A DNA stretch of 64,000 nucleotides from Triglochin maritima (taxonomy: Eukaryota > Streptophyta > Magnoliopsida > Alismatales > Juncaginaceae): contig OY821790.1 in the NCBI GenBank assembly GCA_963682175.1, forward strand, positions 818,501-882,500, read 5' to 3'. Below the pieces are notes generated by a model. That model was given only the letters and a program-made list of their open reading frames with translations, did no database searches and had not been told where the DNA came from. Below are positions 1 to 19,893 of the stretch, one piece after another (within the stretch, counting starts at the first letter, position 1; each line of letters opens with the position of its first letter). Both the position numbers and the translations under genes were made by a program.

Positions 1-259
1 ATGCATGCATATTAGCTTAAGTTATGCTCAATTCACATAAGTTCCTAATACTCAAAGAAAGGTAAAATTACATGTCTTCAATCCTAGCTTGATTACATGT
101 CTTGACTTGATTTTTCTTCTTTCTTGAGTCTTGATCACCTGTAGAGGTTAGCACAAAGCAATATATATGCAATGCAATATGTGTGCTACTCTACATGATC
201 ATAATTAAGATTAGGTTAATTAAATCATCAAAACATAGATTAAGGCCAAAAAGCCAACA
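1..259 (+). mobile_element. 3' end of a solo LTR, 1.5-kb family (copy 0)
   Basis: This stretch matches the last ~260 bp of the two solo LTRs at 1259-2766 and 3288-4799. All share the run of text about threefold change of TCTTGA, the 'gtagaggttagcaca' stretch and the terminal GCCAACA. It ends at base 259 and the following TATGA could be one copy of its target-site duplication, but the other side lies outside the window. It appears to interrupt the 5' LTR of the gypsy element that follows. Confidence 0.75.
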
Positions 260-552
260 TATGAGGATTGATGACTTGGCATATTTTTATTGGGTGCTTG
301 GAGGTCACATGGATTCCATGTTAGTTAGAGTTACTTTTAGTAGTTAGAGTTAGTTAATTGAAGTGGTTGTTGTAGCCTATAAATAGGTCATCACTTGTAC
401 ATGTATAATCATCCATTTGAATAATGAAATCTTAGTTTTGTTTATTGTGTTTGTTTGGAGTTTTGTGCCACTCGAAGAGCACTAATCGTATCGGTTCGTA
501 GTTCGTGATCGCATCCGCGAGTCCGGTCCGGAGTGGATCCGTTGTGGGCTAA
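260..552 (+). repeat. 5' LTR (left-truncated) of the gypsy element
   Basis: It matches the 3' LTR at 8284-8625 from the 'gaggattgatgacttggc' stretch onward. The first ~55 bp of the LTR are missing because another LTR abuts it at 259/260. A TATA-like box (CTATAAATAGG) lies near 378-390. The LTR ends near GGGCTAA just before the primer-binding site. Confidence 0.8.
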
Positions 553-557
553 TAATT

Positions 558-568
558 TGGTATCAGAG
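558..568 (+). other. Primer-binding site, initiator-Met tRNA type
   Basis: TGGTATCAGAG sits a few bases after the 5' LTR end. It is the usual plant retrotransposon primer-binding site, complementary to the 3' end of initiator methionine tRNA. Confidence 0.85.
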
Positions 569-583
569 TCAGCGCCTGAGAGA

Positions 584-1258
584 ATGGGGGAGAAAGAGGA
601 CCAGTATGAGTTGTTCTGGAGCATTCTTAAGGAGGAGATTGGAGTGGTTAACCGACGGATCGATCAAATGGAGTCTGACCGGAGATCTAAGTCTCGAGAG
701 GGGGGCGACCGTCACAGCGGTCGACCTTCGCATTCTGACTCCTAGATGTTCCAGGCCAAACCCATCCACATCCCATTTCCACCTTATTCTGGAGAAGATG
801 AACCCCAGGACTGGATCTTTAAGGCAAAGGAATACTTCGAGGTGCATCGAACCCCGGATCCGCAAAAGGTGAGACTAGCTGGATTCTACCTGGAAGGGAA
901 GGCTCTGAAGTAGTTTCGGTGGGCTCGCCGCAACACCAAGATCAAGGATTGGGGATAGTTGGTGGAAGCACTGGACCAACGCTTCGGCCTCCAAGGTGAG
1001 GATAATCTTGCCTTGTTAAAGAATCACACCCAAACGGGATCACTAGAGGAGTACCAAAGTAGATTCGAAAATTTGAGTAACAAAATAGACGACCTCCCGG
1101 AGAAACACCTATTGAGCCATTTTATGGGAGGGTTAAGGAGTGATCTGGAAAGAAAGGTGAGGATCAAGGAGCCAAAGTGCATAAGAGAGGCTATGAGGTT
1201 GGCTAGATTGTTTGATAGTGAGAATCAGTTGGTCACCAGAAAAGGAAGGGTACCACAC
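584..1258 (+). pseudogene. gag fragment of the gypsy element
   Basis: From the ATG at 584 the frame encodes a retrotransposon Gag-like protein: a short charged start, then a capsid-like region containing PFPPYSGEDEPQDW and later LEEYQSRFENLSNKIDDLPE. In-frame stops occur at 743-745, near 911 and near 957. The frame is then cut at 1258 by a solo LTR and resumes at 2772. Capsid-like Gag forms the cytoplasmic particle in this family. This copy cannot make an intact protein. Confidence 0.8.
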
Positions 1259-2766
1259 TGTAGGATCGTGTGGGTTATGGGTCCACTAATCACTTTTTAA
1301 GCTAATCACCTACTTGTTTAAGCAATCGAGTAAATGCAGCGGAATTAAAACAAACAAGCAAGTGGAGAAAGACAATGCAAACCACAAAAGACGCGTCGGT
1401 TTTTATAGAGGTTCGGCACCCCACCCGGGTCCTAGTCCTCTCTTGTAAGCTCCGCTCGACTCCGCGAGCTCCGCCTACGTCTTCACTAACCACTCCCCGT
1501 TCCGGGCCGGGAGAGAACGCCTTTACACCACAAGCAACGCGAACAACCCTCGCTTGCTTGAATTCTTCCTCTCACAATCCGAGAGGGACACTTCGGGCTT
1601 TCACCGAAGTCCTTGCTTCTTTTGACAACACTTGTAACTGAGTGGGATTCACTCTCTAATTGAGCACACTTTGAGTAGGATGAGTATATGATCAAGTGTG
1701 TGAAGTTTAGGCTTATAGAGTGTAGAAATGGGAGCTTTGAGGATTGAGGTTTCTCTCTAATGAGTTGGGACAATTGGAGTTGGAGAGTTGTATTAACAAC
1801 AAGTCTTGATCCTCTATTTATAAGCTCCTAAGGTATTCTAGCCGTTGGGGATAGATTTGATTGGGTTTTGTGCAAGATACACAAAGCAGAAAATCGGGCT
1901 GCAAATCTGTCCAGAACCGGTCGACCGAAACTAGTACACCGGCCGACCGTTAACATGATTTCAAAGAGAACGGTCGAACAAAAGAATATTCGGTCGGACA
2001 AACGAGCTAGAACTTAACTCTACTTAAGTGAATCGGTCGAACCAAAGTACGGGGCGGTCGACCGATAAGGGGATTCGGTTGAGACAAAGGTCAATCGGTC
2101 GAACGAGAAATGTGTCGACCGATAGCAGGGAATTTGGTTTCTGAAAATATGTTCAACCGGTCGACCGAATCAAGGTCGTCGTTCGACCGGTTACCGAATG
2201 TATTTTGGGGTTAAGTTTTGATTTATACGAATACGACCGTTATAGGAATACGACAAGAAAAACGGTCATATTAAAATCCGGGATCGGTCGACCGAAAAGG
2301 TAGGACCGGTCGACCGGTAGAGTTCGGTAAAATCACTGTGGAGAGTCTGTTATAAACCGGTCGAACTGAGAACTGGTTCGGTCGACCGGTTCACACAGGA
2401 AATCTGGGTTTAAGTTTATAAGTGATTTCCGACTAAGGTTTGGGTGATCTAATGAAGTCCAAATAAGGTGAAATTTTGTGTGTGACTTCTCTAAGGAACC
2501 TAGTGTGTATGTGATATGTTTTTAACTCTTGTATGCTCAATTTACACATGTTCCTAAGACTCAAAATAAAATCAAGATTACAAGTCTTCATTTAGCTTTA
2601 TTACAAATCTTGACTTGATTTCCTTCCTTCTTGAGTCTTGATCACCTGTAGAGGTTAGCACAATACAATATACATGCAATGCAATATGTGTGCTACTCTA
2701 CATCATCATAATTAAGATTAGGTTAATTAAATCATCAAAACATAGATTAAGGCCAAAAAGCCAACA
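1259..2766 (+). mobile_element. Solo LTR, 1.5-kb family (copy 1), in gag
   Basis: It begins TGTAGGATCG and ends GCCAACA (TG...CA ends) and is flanked by a perfect 5-bp duplication CACAC (1254-1258 and 2767-2771). No internal retrotransposon coding is present, so it is read as a solo LTR left by LTR-LTR recombination. It is 1508 bp long and about 80-90% alike by eye to 3288-4799. It carries a block of CGGTCGACCG palindromes at about 1915-2395. The CACAC duplication and the restored Gag frame outside it support the boundaries. Confidence 0.88.
1915..2395. repeat. CGGTCGACCG palindrome array (in solo LTR copy 1)
   Basis: About six exact CGGTCGACCG copies plus many one-base variants (for example CGGTCGAAC) are spaced 20-60 bp apart. 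Each is a self-complementary 10-mer with a GTCGAC core. The text between copies is not a simple tandem unit. Confidence 0.9.
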
Positions 2767-2771
2767 CACAC

Positions 2772-3287
2772 CAGAGTATTGAAGTACCAAGAAGCATGTT
2801 TACACCTCTACCGAAACCCCCCTCGAGTAGTAAACCTCACCCCAAGTGAAATAGAAAAAGAAAGGTTGAGGATAAAAACTAAAGGACTGTGTTATAAATT
2901 TGATGAAAAGTGGTCAAGGAATCATGTGTGTGACCCCAGCAAAACTTTTCTCATTAGTCTGAGTAAAGGGGATGAGTATGAAGATGAGGAACCCCTAGCA
3001 GAAGCAATGGAGGAGGAGAATCTGGAACCAGAGATCTCCATCCAAGCAATTAGTGGTTCAAGTGTTGGGCCAACTATGGTGATTCCTGGACATATTGGGG
3101 GCAGGAGGGTGTGTTTCCTCATGGATACTGGCAGCACACATTGCTTTTTGGATCCTAGAGTGGTGAAGCTAGCCAATTTGGGATGTGACAACTCCAAAAT
3201 CATAATGGTGACTGTGGCTAGTGGGGATAAAACCACTTGTGAAGGGGTGTGTATTGCTGTCACTGTGGTGCTACAAAGGTTTAGTTT
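2772..3287 (+). pseudogene. gag end (zinc-knuckle-like) and aspartic protease start
   Basis: The frame encodes a degenerate zinc knuckle (GLCYKFDEKWSRNHVC) followed by an aspartic protease with the active-site motif FLMDTGSTH near 3117-3145. In gypsy elements this protease cuts the Gag-Pol polyprotein. The sequence stops at 3287 where the second solo LTR is inserted, and the protease continues at 4805 in the same frame. Confidence 0.85.
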
Positions 3288-4799
3288 TGTAGGATCGTGT
3301 GGGTTTATGGGTCCACAATTAAGGCTAATCACCTAATTACCTACTTGTTTAGACAATTAAGTAAATGCAGCGGAATTTAAACTAAAACAAGCAAGTAAAA
3401 GAAAATAATGCAAACCACAAGAAGTCGGGGGATTTTTATAGAGGTTCGGCACCCCACCCGGGTCCTAGTCCTCTCTTGCAAGCTCCGCTCGGATCACCGA
3501 GCTCCGCCTACGACTTCACTAACCACTCCCCGTTCCGGGCCGGGAGAGAACGCCTTTACAACCGTCAAACTCGCGAACAACCCTCGCCGAGCTTGGAATC
3601 TTCCTCTCACAATCCGAGAGGGACACTTCGGGCTTTCACCGAAGTCCTTGCTTCCTTTTACAACAATTGTAACCTTGAGTGGAACAACACTCTCTAAACT
3701 TTGAGCACACTTGAGTAGGATGAAGAAATGATCACTAAATGTGGAAGGTTTGTAGCTTTGAGTGTTTGGGATTCCCTCTTATGTTTGGGACAAGTTGATA
3801 GTGGGAGAGTTGTGTTAAAATGTGTTTTACAACTCCTTATATAGGCATTAGAGAGAATAGAGCCGTTGGGATTGATTGGGTATGAGTTGAAGTGTGATTA
3901 CACAAAACAGAAAAGACAGGACCCAATTCTGGCTGAATTCGGTCGACCGGATCGGGACAATCGGTCGACTGTTAGGCAGTTTTACACTCAGTTCGGTCGA
4001 CCGGTTAATCAACGGTCGACCGCCCAACTCTACGACTTAGGTTCACTTAAGTCATCGGTCGAACACAAGATAGGGTTCGGTCGACCGATTTCGTCCAGGC
4101 ACTTTGGGGGTGACAAACAAATGTGTGAACGGTCGACCGAAATAGGTTTTGGCGGTCGACCGATTATGGACAGGCACTTTGGGTTTGTCAAGAGATGAAC
4201 CAACGGTCGACCGATCGTGGTCCTCGGTCGACCGATACATGAAATACATTTGGGGTATTTTTGGTTTAATATGAATACGACCGTTGGGTATATACGACAA
4301 AAGTAACGGTCGGGAAAATATGATCTGACGGTCGACCGAAAGGTAAAACACGGTCGACCGAATAAGGGCAGTGAAAACACAAACAAGAGATTTGATCATT
4401 CGGTCGACCGAACGGCATGTTGCGGTCGACCGAATGTGGGCAGACTTTTGCAGTTCAGGTTTGGTGTTTTCCGGTCTAAGTTTGGGTGATCTATTGAAGT
4501 CCAAATTATGTGAAATTTCGTGTGTGACTTCTATAGGGAACCTAGTGTGTGATTAAGTTGATTTTAGCTCAAGTATGCTCAATTACACTTTGTTCCAAGA
4601 CTCAAAAGAAATCAAGATTACATGTCTTCGATTTAGCTTTAATTACATGTCTTGACTTCATTTCCATCTTTCTTGAGTCTTGATCACTTGTAGAGGTTAG
4701 CACAATACAATATATATGAAATGCATAGTGTGTGCTACTCTAATTAAGATTCGGTTGATTAAATCATCAAAACATAAGATTAAGGCCAAAAAGCCAACA
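3288..4799 (+). mobile_element. Solo LTR, 1.5-kb family (copy 2), in the protease region
   Basis: It begins TGTAGGATCG and ends GCCAACA, 1512 bp, with a perfect 5-bp duplication AGTTT at 3283-3287 and 4800-4804. It has the same layout as copy 1: an early 'ggttcggcaccccaccc' stretch, a central CGGTCGACCG block and a T-rich tail region. Two insertions of the same family in one element within about 3.5 kb suggest recent activity of this family. Confidence 0.9.
3935..4436. repeat. CGGTCGACCG palindrome array (in solo LTR copy 2)
   Basis: By hand count there are about 12 exact CGGTCGACCG copies in 500 bp, plus variants, with irregular spacing of about 25-60 bp. Some are followed by AATC, ATTT or TT. 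Confidence 0.9.
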
Positions 4800-4804
4800 A
4801 GTTT

Positions 4805-7385
4805 CACCTGGGATTTTTATGTGATGCCTTTAAGAGGTTGTGATGTTGTCATTGGGGTGGATCTAATGAAACAGTGGGGGATAGTCAGTTGGAGCTTCTC
4901 CCAACTAACCATGGAATTCAGACATCGGGGCAGAGGTTGGAGTCTGAAGGGGAGTGTAATTCCACCTATTTCCTTTCTGGAGCAACCCCACCTAGAAAAA
5001 CAGTTAAGACAGGCTAAACAAGTGCATTTGTTACAATCACATTCAGTTGAAAGGAAAACCAGTGAGATAAGGGAGCTGCAGGAGGAAATAGTTGTCATCA
5101 CTCCTCCAGAACTCCAGCAATTGCTCAAGCAATACCTACACTTGTTTGCTGCACCTCAACAGCTGCCCCCTCAAAGACCTTGTGACCATGCTATTCCATT
5201 GAAGGAAGGTACATCTCCTGTCTCTCTAGCTCCCTACAGGTACCCCCTTACCAAAATAGTGTGATTGAGGGAATCATAAGTGATGCACTTGAAATTGGAT
5301 TCATAAGACCCAGCTATAGTCCTTACTCATCACCTGTCTTATTAGTAAAAAAACCACATGGTTCTTGGCGAATGTGTGTGGATTATAAGGTGTTAAACCA
5401 TGCCACTATAAAAAATAGATATCCAATTATAGTAGTTGATGATCTGCTGGATGAACTGCATGGATCCAAAATATTTTCTAAGTTGGACTTGAAGGCTGGG
5501 TACCATCAAGTGAGAATGAAGGAATGTGATATCTACAAAACTGCATTCAAGACACATGAAGAGCATTATGAATTTGTAGTAGTGCCCTTTGGCTTAACTA
5601 ATGCTCCTTTTACTTTCCAAAGCCTCATGAATGAGATATTCAGACCTTACTTAAGGCACTTTGTATTAGTGTTCTTTGATGACATTCTAATATATAGTTC
5701 AAGTTTTTTGCAGGATTTACAGCATCTTGAAAAGGTGTTTCAGGTGTTGCAGCATAACCAGTTTCACCTTAAATTGTCTAAGTGTGAATTTGTTGTCTCC
5801 CAAGTTGAGTATTTGGGCCACGTGGTTCGAGAAGGGGTGGTTGCCATGGACACCAAAAAATTGAGCACATGTTGAAGTGGCCTAGACCCCAAACCTTGAA
5901 GGCTTTAAGGGGCTTCCTTGGTCTGACTGGGTACTACAGGAAGTTTGTCAAGAATTATGGGGTGATAGCTGGACCTCTCACGCAACTACTCAAAAAAGAA
6001 TGGCTTCCAGTGGAGTGAGGCAGCTGAGAGGGCCTTACAAGCCTTGAAGGAAGCAATGGTGTCAACTTCAGTCCTTGCTTTACCCGATTTCTCTCAACCC
6101 TTCACTGTGGAGTGTGATGCAAGTGGCATGGGAATGGGGGCAGTGTTAATGCGGAAAGGGAGACCAATAGCTTTTGTAAGCAAGGCCTTCAAAGGTAGAG
6201 AAATGGGGATGAGTATATATGAGAAAGAAATGAAGGCGGTTTTGTTTGCTATTCAAAAATGGAAACCTTATCTTATGTACCAGCAATTCATACTCAAAAC
6301 AGATCATCAAAGTTTACAACACTTGAGAAAGCAAAAAATCCACACCACCGCTCAGCATAGATGGTTGGCTAAACTTATGGGATACGATTTCAAAATCGAA
6401 TATAAGTCAGGTCATCATAACTTGGCGGTTGATGCTCTGTCTAGGGCAATGGAAAATTCACCTACATGTCATGAGACCACCAACACCATGGTCATTTCTC
6501 TCTTAATCACACCCTGGTAAGATGAAACCAGTAAGGCTTATCAAGAGCAGGAGGAGTATGGGAAGCTTAAAAAGAAATGGAACCAAGGACGACTGAACAA
6601 GGACAAATACCAGTGGAAAGAAGATATTATATTCTACAAATGGAAGATTAGACTAATAAGAAATATTGAGCTTACTAGAAGAGTTTTACAAGAGCTTCAT
6701 TCAACTCCATCTGCTGGACATGACAGCTTTGATAAAACTCTCCATAGAGTGAAGTTGAACTTCTCTTGGAAGGGGATCACTAGGGAAGTGAAAGAATTCA
6801 TCAAAACTTGTGATGTGTGTCAGCAATGTAAGTATGAGACCTTGTCACCAGCTGGATTGCTACAACCACTTCCTATTACTGAGGAGGTATGGACTGATGT
6901 GTCTATGGATTTCATAGAAGGCCTTCCCAACTCCCAGGGCTTTTCTTGTATAATGGTGATGGTGGACAGGTTGGCCAAATACGGCCATTTTATCCCCTTG
7001 AAGCATCCCTTCACAGCTGTGCAAGTGACCAACAGGTTCATGGAAGAAGTGATCAAACTACATAGGATCCCTAAGAGTATTGTTAGTGACCGAGATCCGA
7101 TCTGCACTAGTTCTTTCTGGCAAAAGGTGTTTAGGTTGCAAGGAACTAAACTCAAAATGAGCTCACCCTACCACCCTCAAACAGATGGGCAAACTGAGGT
7201 AGTGAATCAATGTTTAGCGACCTACTTAAGGTGCTTTTGTCACCATAAACAGTGAAGGTGGAAGGAATGGGTGGCCTGGGCTGAGTACTGGTACAACACC
7301 ACCAAACACTCCTCCCTTCAGATGACACTTTATGAAGCTCTCTATGGTAAACCTCCTCCTACTCTCCTCTCTGATGACTCACTTG
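4805..7385 (+). pseudogene. pol fragment: protease end, RT, RNase H, integrase
   Basis: The order is end of protease (GCDVVIGVDLMKQWG), reverse transcriptase (palm motif FFDDILIYS near 5671-5700, where the usual family form is YDD), RNase H (VECDASGMGMGAVL and KTDHQSLQHL) and integrase. The integrase shows HHCC-region cysteines (CDVCQQC), then DVSMDFIEGLP, VSDRDPICTSSFW and QTDGQTEVVN, giving the D,D,E triad. Stops or frameshifts occur near 5262, 5873, 6016, 6519 and 7253. This is the family's replication and integration enzyme set, non-functional here. Confidence 0.92.
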
Positions 7386-8283
7386 CAATTGTCCCCTTCC
7401 TTATCCTAGGTAACAAGATTGGCATCCCATATGCAGCTTCTGAAGAAGAGCTGCGTTTTCATCTGGGTTTGAACAACTTCATAACCAGAAAAGGCAAGGT
7501 GAATCTTACAGACTCCAATGTTTTGATAGTTCTAACTCACGCTCTCAATGTGTTCGACATGATGCTTGCATGGGCTCGAGAGAGAGACGTTGGGGCAGCC
7601 AAGACCGTGTTTTAGATCACGATGGCAAATCTAGAGGACGAGTTCCAGCATGTTATGGTGAGAAACGACTAGTAGTTGGGAAAGGTTACTTGTTGGAGGA
7701 CTGTGCACGAAGGGTGTTCGACGAAATGCATGGGTGGATGTCGCTCAACGTAGAGGATGAGAAGGCCGGGAAGATGCGTCTACTGATGGAACCACTACCT
7801 TCAAGACTAATCTCAAATGTGTGTGGCGTCAACCGAGGGACAGAATGCCTCCAAAACCACCACCACCTGAGCTATGGGAGTCGCCGGGAAGGATCAAGCC
7901 TAATGCCTTTTGAATGGTTTGGTTTGAGATTTTGGATTTCGTGTATGCCTTCCTTTTTATTTCTTGCAGCACAGTAAAGATTTCACATTCCCGTGGAAGT
8001 GGGTTTACCCAACCTTGATATCAATGTTGCAAGGAATGCTGCACACAAGATGCTCGATGAAATGACTGTATGGGCTACATTAAACACTATGAGGCTACAA
8101 TTGAACATGATGAGGGTTGGCGCTAAGATGGAAGATTGGGCCGAACGTCGATGCCTCACCAAGAGGATAATTGAGGACGTAAAGGGAAACAATTCCCCAA
8201 CAAGGTCACATGGGGTTCATCATCCAAATTCGTTGCATTTCATCCACAACCTTGGGGACGGTTGATTTTAAGGGGGGAGGAAT
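7386..8283 (+). other. Region between integrase and 3' LTR, unrecognised frames
   Basis: No normal gypsy integrase C-terminus or chromodomain was recognised here. Two open stretches exist: 7570-7977, and 7993-8265, which contains AAHKMLDEMTVWATLNTM. Both hold a 'DEM..W..LN' pattern (DEMHGWMSLN and DEMTVWATLN), which may mean an old duplication. The region ends with the polypurine tract AAGGGGGGAGGAAT at 8270-8283 just before the 3' LTR. It could be degraded element-specific sequence or a captured fragment. Confidence 0.4.
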
Positions 8284-8625
8284 TGATAGCAGTCAAAATA
8301 AATAAAGTGACGTGGCCAATCGTAATTGGTCTAATACACTTGATGAGGATTGATGACTTGGCATATTTTGATTGGGTGCTTGGAGGTCACATGGATTCCA
8401 TGTTAGTTAGAGTTAGTTGGACTTAGTTAATTGAAGTGGTTGTTGTAGCCTATAAATAGGTCATCACTAGTACTTGTATAATCATCCATTTGAATAATGA
8501 AATCTTAGTTTTGGTTATTGTGTTTGTTTGGAGTTTTGTGTCACTCGAAGAGCACTAATCGTATCAGTTCGTAGTTGGTGATCGCATTCGCGAGTCCGGT
8601 CCGAAGTGGATCCGTTGTGGGCTAA
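8284..8625 (+). repeat. 3' LTR of the gypsy element
   Basis: It starts TGATAG right after a polypurine tract and ends near GGGCTAA. It matches the 5' LTR at 260-552. A TATA-like CTATAAATAGG lies near 8450-8462. It is about 342 bp long. Confidence 0.85.
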
Positions 8626-9022
8626 CATGTGTTTTACCTATAAATTTCTAAGATGAGGTTGTATTTATTTAGTTGATGATTGATTATATATAGTTATTGG
8701 CAATCGCAATACCTTTGTACTTCACGTTCATGTAAAACCATTCAAGCAAGGGGATGATATCTTATCTTATTCTAATGAGTTCATCTCATCTTTCATGTTA
8801 CGAACTTGTCTTTTTGTCCATAACAATTTAAAATTAATTCTACTCTGATAAGGTAAAATTGGTTTTGATGCAGTCACCTATGAATATACGAAATCAAACA
8901 ATCTGATTTGGGATGAGAAACCCCACTCATAATATTCATTTCTTAAGTGGTCTATCGGGTCTGGTATAAGAGCTATCGAAGGGATGAGTTTTCTTGGCAG
9001 AGCCAAATATGCATACAACAAT
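8626..9022. other. Intergenic, possible retroelement scrap
   Basis: No gene is seen. Near 8960 the text TCTGGTATAAGAGCTATCG resembles a mutated tRNA-Met primer-binding site that follows an LTR, so this may be the end of an old LTR. The resemblance is weak. Confidence 0.3.
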
Positions 9023-9297
9023 TAGGGGTGAATAAAATTCGATTCGGTCCGCATGTCCGGACTGAACCGAATTTTTTTACATGGACCGAACCGGACCGAA
9101 CTTTTTCGGTCCGGAAGACCACGGGAATTCAGTCTTCAGTCCGGTCCGATTCGGTCTTCGGTCTGGTTCGGTCAAAGACCGAAATTTTAAAAGTTAAATT
9201 CGGATTTTGGACGAAACCGAACCGAACCGAATTTATTCGGTCCGATCTTCCGAAAAGTTCGGTCTTCGGTCTGATCCTGGACCGAAGCTCACCCCTA
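9023..9297. mobile_element. hAT-type MITE (CGGTCCGG family, copy 1)
   Basis: The ends are TAGGGGTGAAT and GCTCACCCCTA, an inverted pair. A perfect 8-bp duplication ACAACAAT flanks it (9015-9022 and 9298-9305), the length typical of hAT elements. It is 275 bp long with no coding. The interior is rich in CGGTCCG and CGAACCGAA repeats. It is the same family as 19894-20143. Confidence 0.88.
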
Positions 9298-9714
9298 ACA
9301 ACAATAAACCACCCTTTCTTGAATGGCATCATACAAGCTAAAGCGTAATCATGATATCAACTATCAGATATTTCAATAACCTCATCAAGCTGAGTATTTT
9401 CCATAACTCTGAATTTTTCAAGGTACACCACAAAAACTCATGGAAAAAGAAAAGAAAGTTAAACCAATGGAAGAAAGAAGTTTAGAAAGTAGACCAAAAT
9501 TTCGGAGAAACAAAACCACAACGAACTTTATTCCAATAAACAAAGTTACAAACGCCTCGACCAAAGATCACTTGGCACACCATAACATCATCGAGGGCTC
9601 ATTCTCCAACACAAGTCAAAAAAACCAAAAAGATTGTACCGCAGTTACAGTTTTAACACTGCAAAAGCCTCAACACAAGGCAGGACTGCAAGCCTCCAGA
9701 AAATGGAGGGCAAA

Positions 9715-17838
<8,124 letters not shown>

Positions 17839-17914
17839 CGATGATGCGATCGAGAGAGAGAATATGAGAGAAATGTAAGGCCTTTGTTTTGGCTGATGAT
17901 GAGAGAGAGAAAGG

Positions 17915-17923
17915 CTTTTTATA
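17915..17923 (-). promoter_or_regulatory. TATA box of PFP-BETA
   Basis: On the minus strand this reads TATAAAAAG, about 77 bp before the ATG at 17838. A GAGAA-repeat (17930-17952) lies just upstream and a GAGAGAGAG run lies between the box and the ATG, which is a common plant core-promoter layout. A start site near 17885 and a 5' UTR of roughly 45 bases would be expected. Confidence 0.6.
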
Positions 17924-18017
17924 CCCCCTTCTCTTCTCTTCTCTTCTCTTCTCGTTTGGTTTGATGTTGCCACGAAACGGAAGATATGCACTTTTATCTG
18001 AAGGTGGTTCAATTTTT

Positions 18018-19250
18018 CTAATCACTTTTAAACTAATTATCTACTTGTTTAATCGATTGTAATTTAAAACAAACAAACAAATAAGGAGAGAGATAATTCA
18101 AACCACAATGGAGACGAGAGATTTTACAGAGGTTCGGCACCCCATCCGGGACGGGAGAGAACGCATTTACACCACAAGCACCACAAACACCCTCACTTGC
18201 TTGACCTTCTTCCTCTCACAATCCGAGAGGGAACACTTCGAGCTTTCACCAAAATCATTGCTTCTTGAATAACAAATGAGTGAGACAACACTCTCTAAAT
18301 ATTGAGTACACTTTGAATATGATTTGGATATGATCAAATGTATGGAATTTAGACTCAGAGTGTAGGATTTGAGAAATTTGAGTTTGGGAGTTTCTCTCTA
18401 GTGTATGTGACAAATGGAAGTGCGAGAGATGTGCAATTGTATCAAGTGAACACGTATTTATAAGCTCCTAAGGTATTATAGTTGTTAGGGTTAAGCTATG
18501 TAAGACACACAAAACAGAAATTTGCAGGAGCCAAAACTAAGTAAGTTAGGTCGACCGGATCGGGCTGAACGGTCAACCGTTTGTCAATTTTGAAATCGGT
18601 TCGGTAAACCGATTAAGAACGGTCGACCGAAACAAGGTCCACGATCGACCGAAAACTAACATGCAGTTCGGGTATGTCAAGACATCTAAGTTTGGTCGAC
18701 CGAACAATGTCCTCGGTCGACTGATAGGGAAAAGTATTTTTGGGGTATTTGGAAATAATACGAATACGACCGTTGGGTATATACGACAAAACAAACGGTC
18801 GAAAATTTGTTGTTACTTGGTCGACCGAAAAGGTCTGGACGATCTGCCGAACTTGAGCAGTAAAACACTAACAAGATATATGATCACTCGGTCCACCGAA
18901 TGTGGGCAAACAGTTCAGGTTAAGGTTTGGTGTTTTCCGGTCTAAGTTTGAGTGATCTATTAAAGTCCAAATTATATGAAATTTTGTGTGTAACTTCTAT
19001 AAGGAACCTAGTGTGTGTTTGAGTAGGTTTTAACTCAAGTATGCTCAATTTACACAATGTTCTTAATACTCAAAGAAATGCAAATTACATGTCTTGACTT
19101 GAATCATTTCTTTCTTAAGTTTTGATCATCTGTAGAAGTTAGCACATATCAATATATATACAATGCAATATGTGTGCTACTCTACATGATTACAATTAAG
19201 ATTATGTTGATTAAATCATCAAAACATAGATTAATGCCAAAAAACCAACA
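18018..19250 (+). mobile_element. LTR of the 1.5-kb family (copy 3), truncated, upstream of PFP-BETA
   Basis: The text matches solo LTR copies 1 and 2 from their 'TAATCACTTTT' position near base 27 to the terminal CCAACA at 19250. The first ~26 bp and part of the 'ggttcggcaccc' stretch are missing, so no target duplication could be seen. It is more diverged, with many broken CGGTCGACCG copies. It lies head to head with the PFP-BETA promoter, about 95 bp from the TATA box. Confidence 0.8.
18545..18900. repeat. Decayed CGGTCGACCG array (in LTR copy 3)
   Basis: Contains GGTCGACCG at several points plus altered forms (CGATCGACCG, CGGTCAACCG, CGGTCCACCG). It is less perfect than the arrays in copies 1 and 2, consistent with an older insertion. 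Confidence 0.75.
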
Positions 19251-19893
19251 GATAGCTCGACTTGAAAAACGTCCGACTCTAGTTTAACTTGAAAATAAAA
19301 GATCTTGATGAGAAAACAAAAAATCTTCAAACTCGGTTCGGTAAATGAGTCGTTCGAACTCGAAAAAAAATTGATGCTCGACTCGATAACTCGTTCGATT
19401 TTTTTATTGTTTCATTCATAATTATTTTTTTGTATTTGTTAATAACGTAAGATAATACTTTTTTGTTTTAGGTGATTAATTATTAATTAGTTTTTCTTAA
19501 AATAAAAAAAATATCCGCTTTAATATCAGTGTGCTTCCAACTATTTTCAAACCGGTTTTAATATGATTTGATTATGGAACATGTTCTACGTGCCTAATAA
19601 AAAAGTTCATTTACAACCCGGACTGATTGCGATTAGTGAGTTGGGATCGTAATCCGGACTACTTAGACGAAGTGGGTTAAAGTTTTCAAACGTGTTCGAA
19701 ATACAAACAGCTGAAATTTTAGATGTATATTTTGCAAAGTTACAATTTATTACAAACTACTAATCATTTTTATAATATTTTCATTTTTTATAAGGTATTA
19801 GTTTTTATAGGTAAGAATTAAAAAGAATAAATATATATTTCAAAAATAATGAAGAAGGTGTGGATGTGCATGTTCGCCACATCCTCACACAGG
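19251..19893. other. Intergenic, no gene seen
   Basis: AT-rich sequence with no coding frame that I can support and no repeat ends recognised. Confidence 0.6.

Larger units (their letters stand above)
260..8625 (+). mobile_element. Degenerate Ty3/gypsy LTR retrotransposon with nested solo LTRs
   Basis: The order is LTR, primer-binding site, gag, protease, reverse transcriptase, RNase H, integrase, polypurine tract and LTR. The order RT-RNaseH-integrase defines Ty3/gypsy. The two LTRs (260-552, 8284-8625) align closely, including a shared TATA-like CTATAAATAGG. The body is interrupted at 1259-2766 and 3288-4799 by two LTRs of another family, each flanked by a 5-bp duplication; without these inserts the reading frame continues across the junctions. 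Several stop codons and frameshifts make the element inactive. The left end of the 5' LTR is cut by the LTR fragment at 1-259. Confidence 0.9.
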
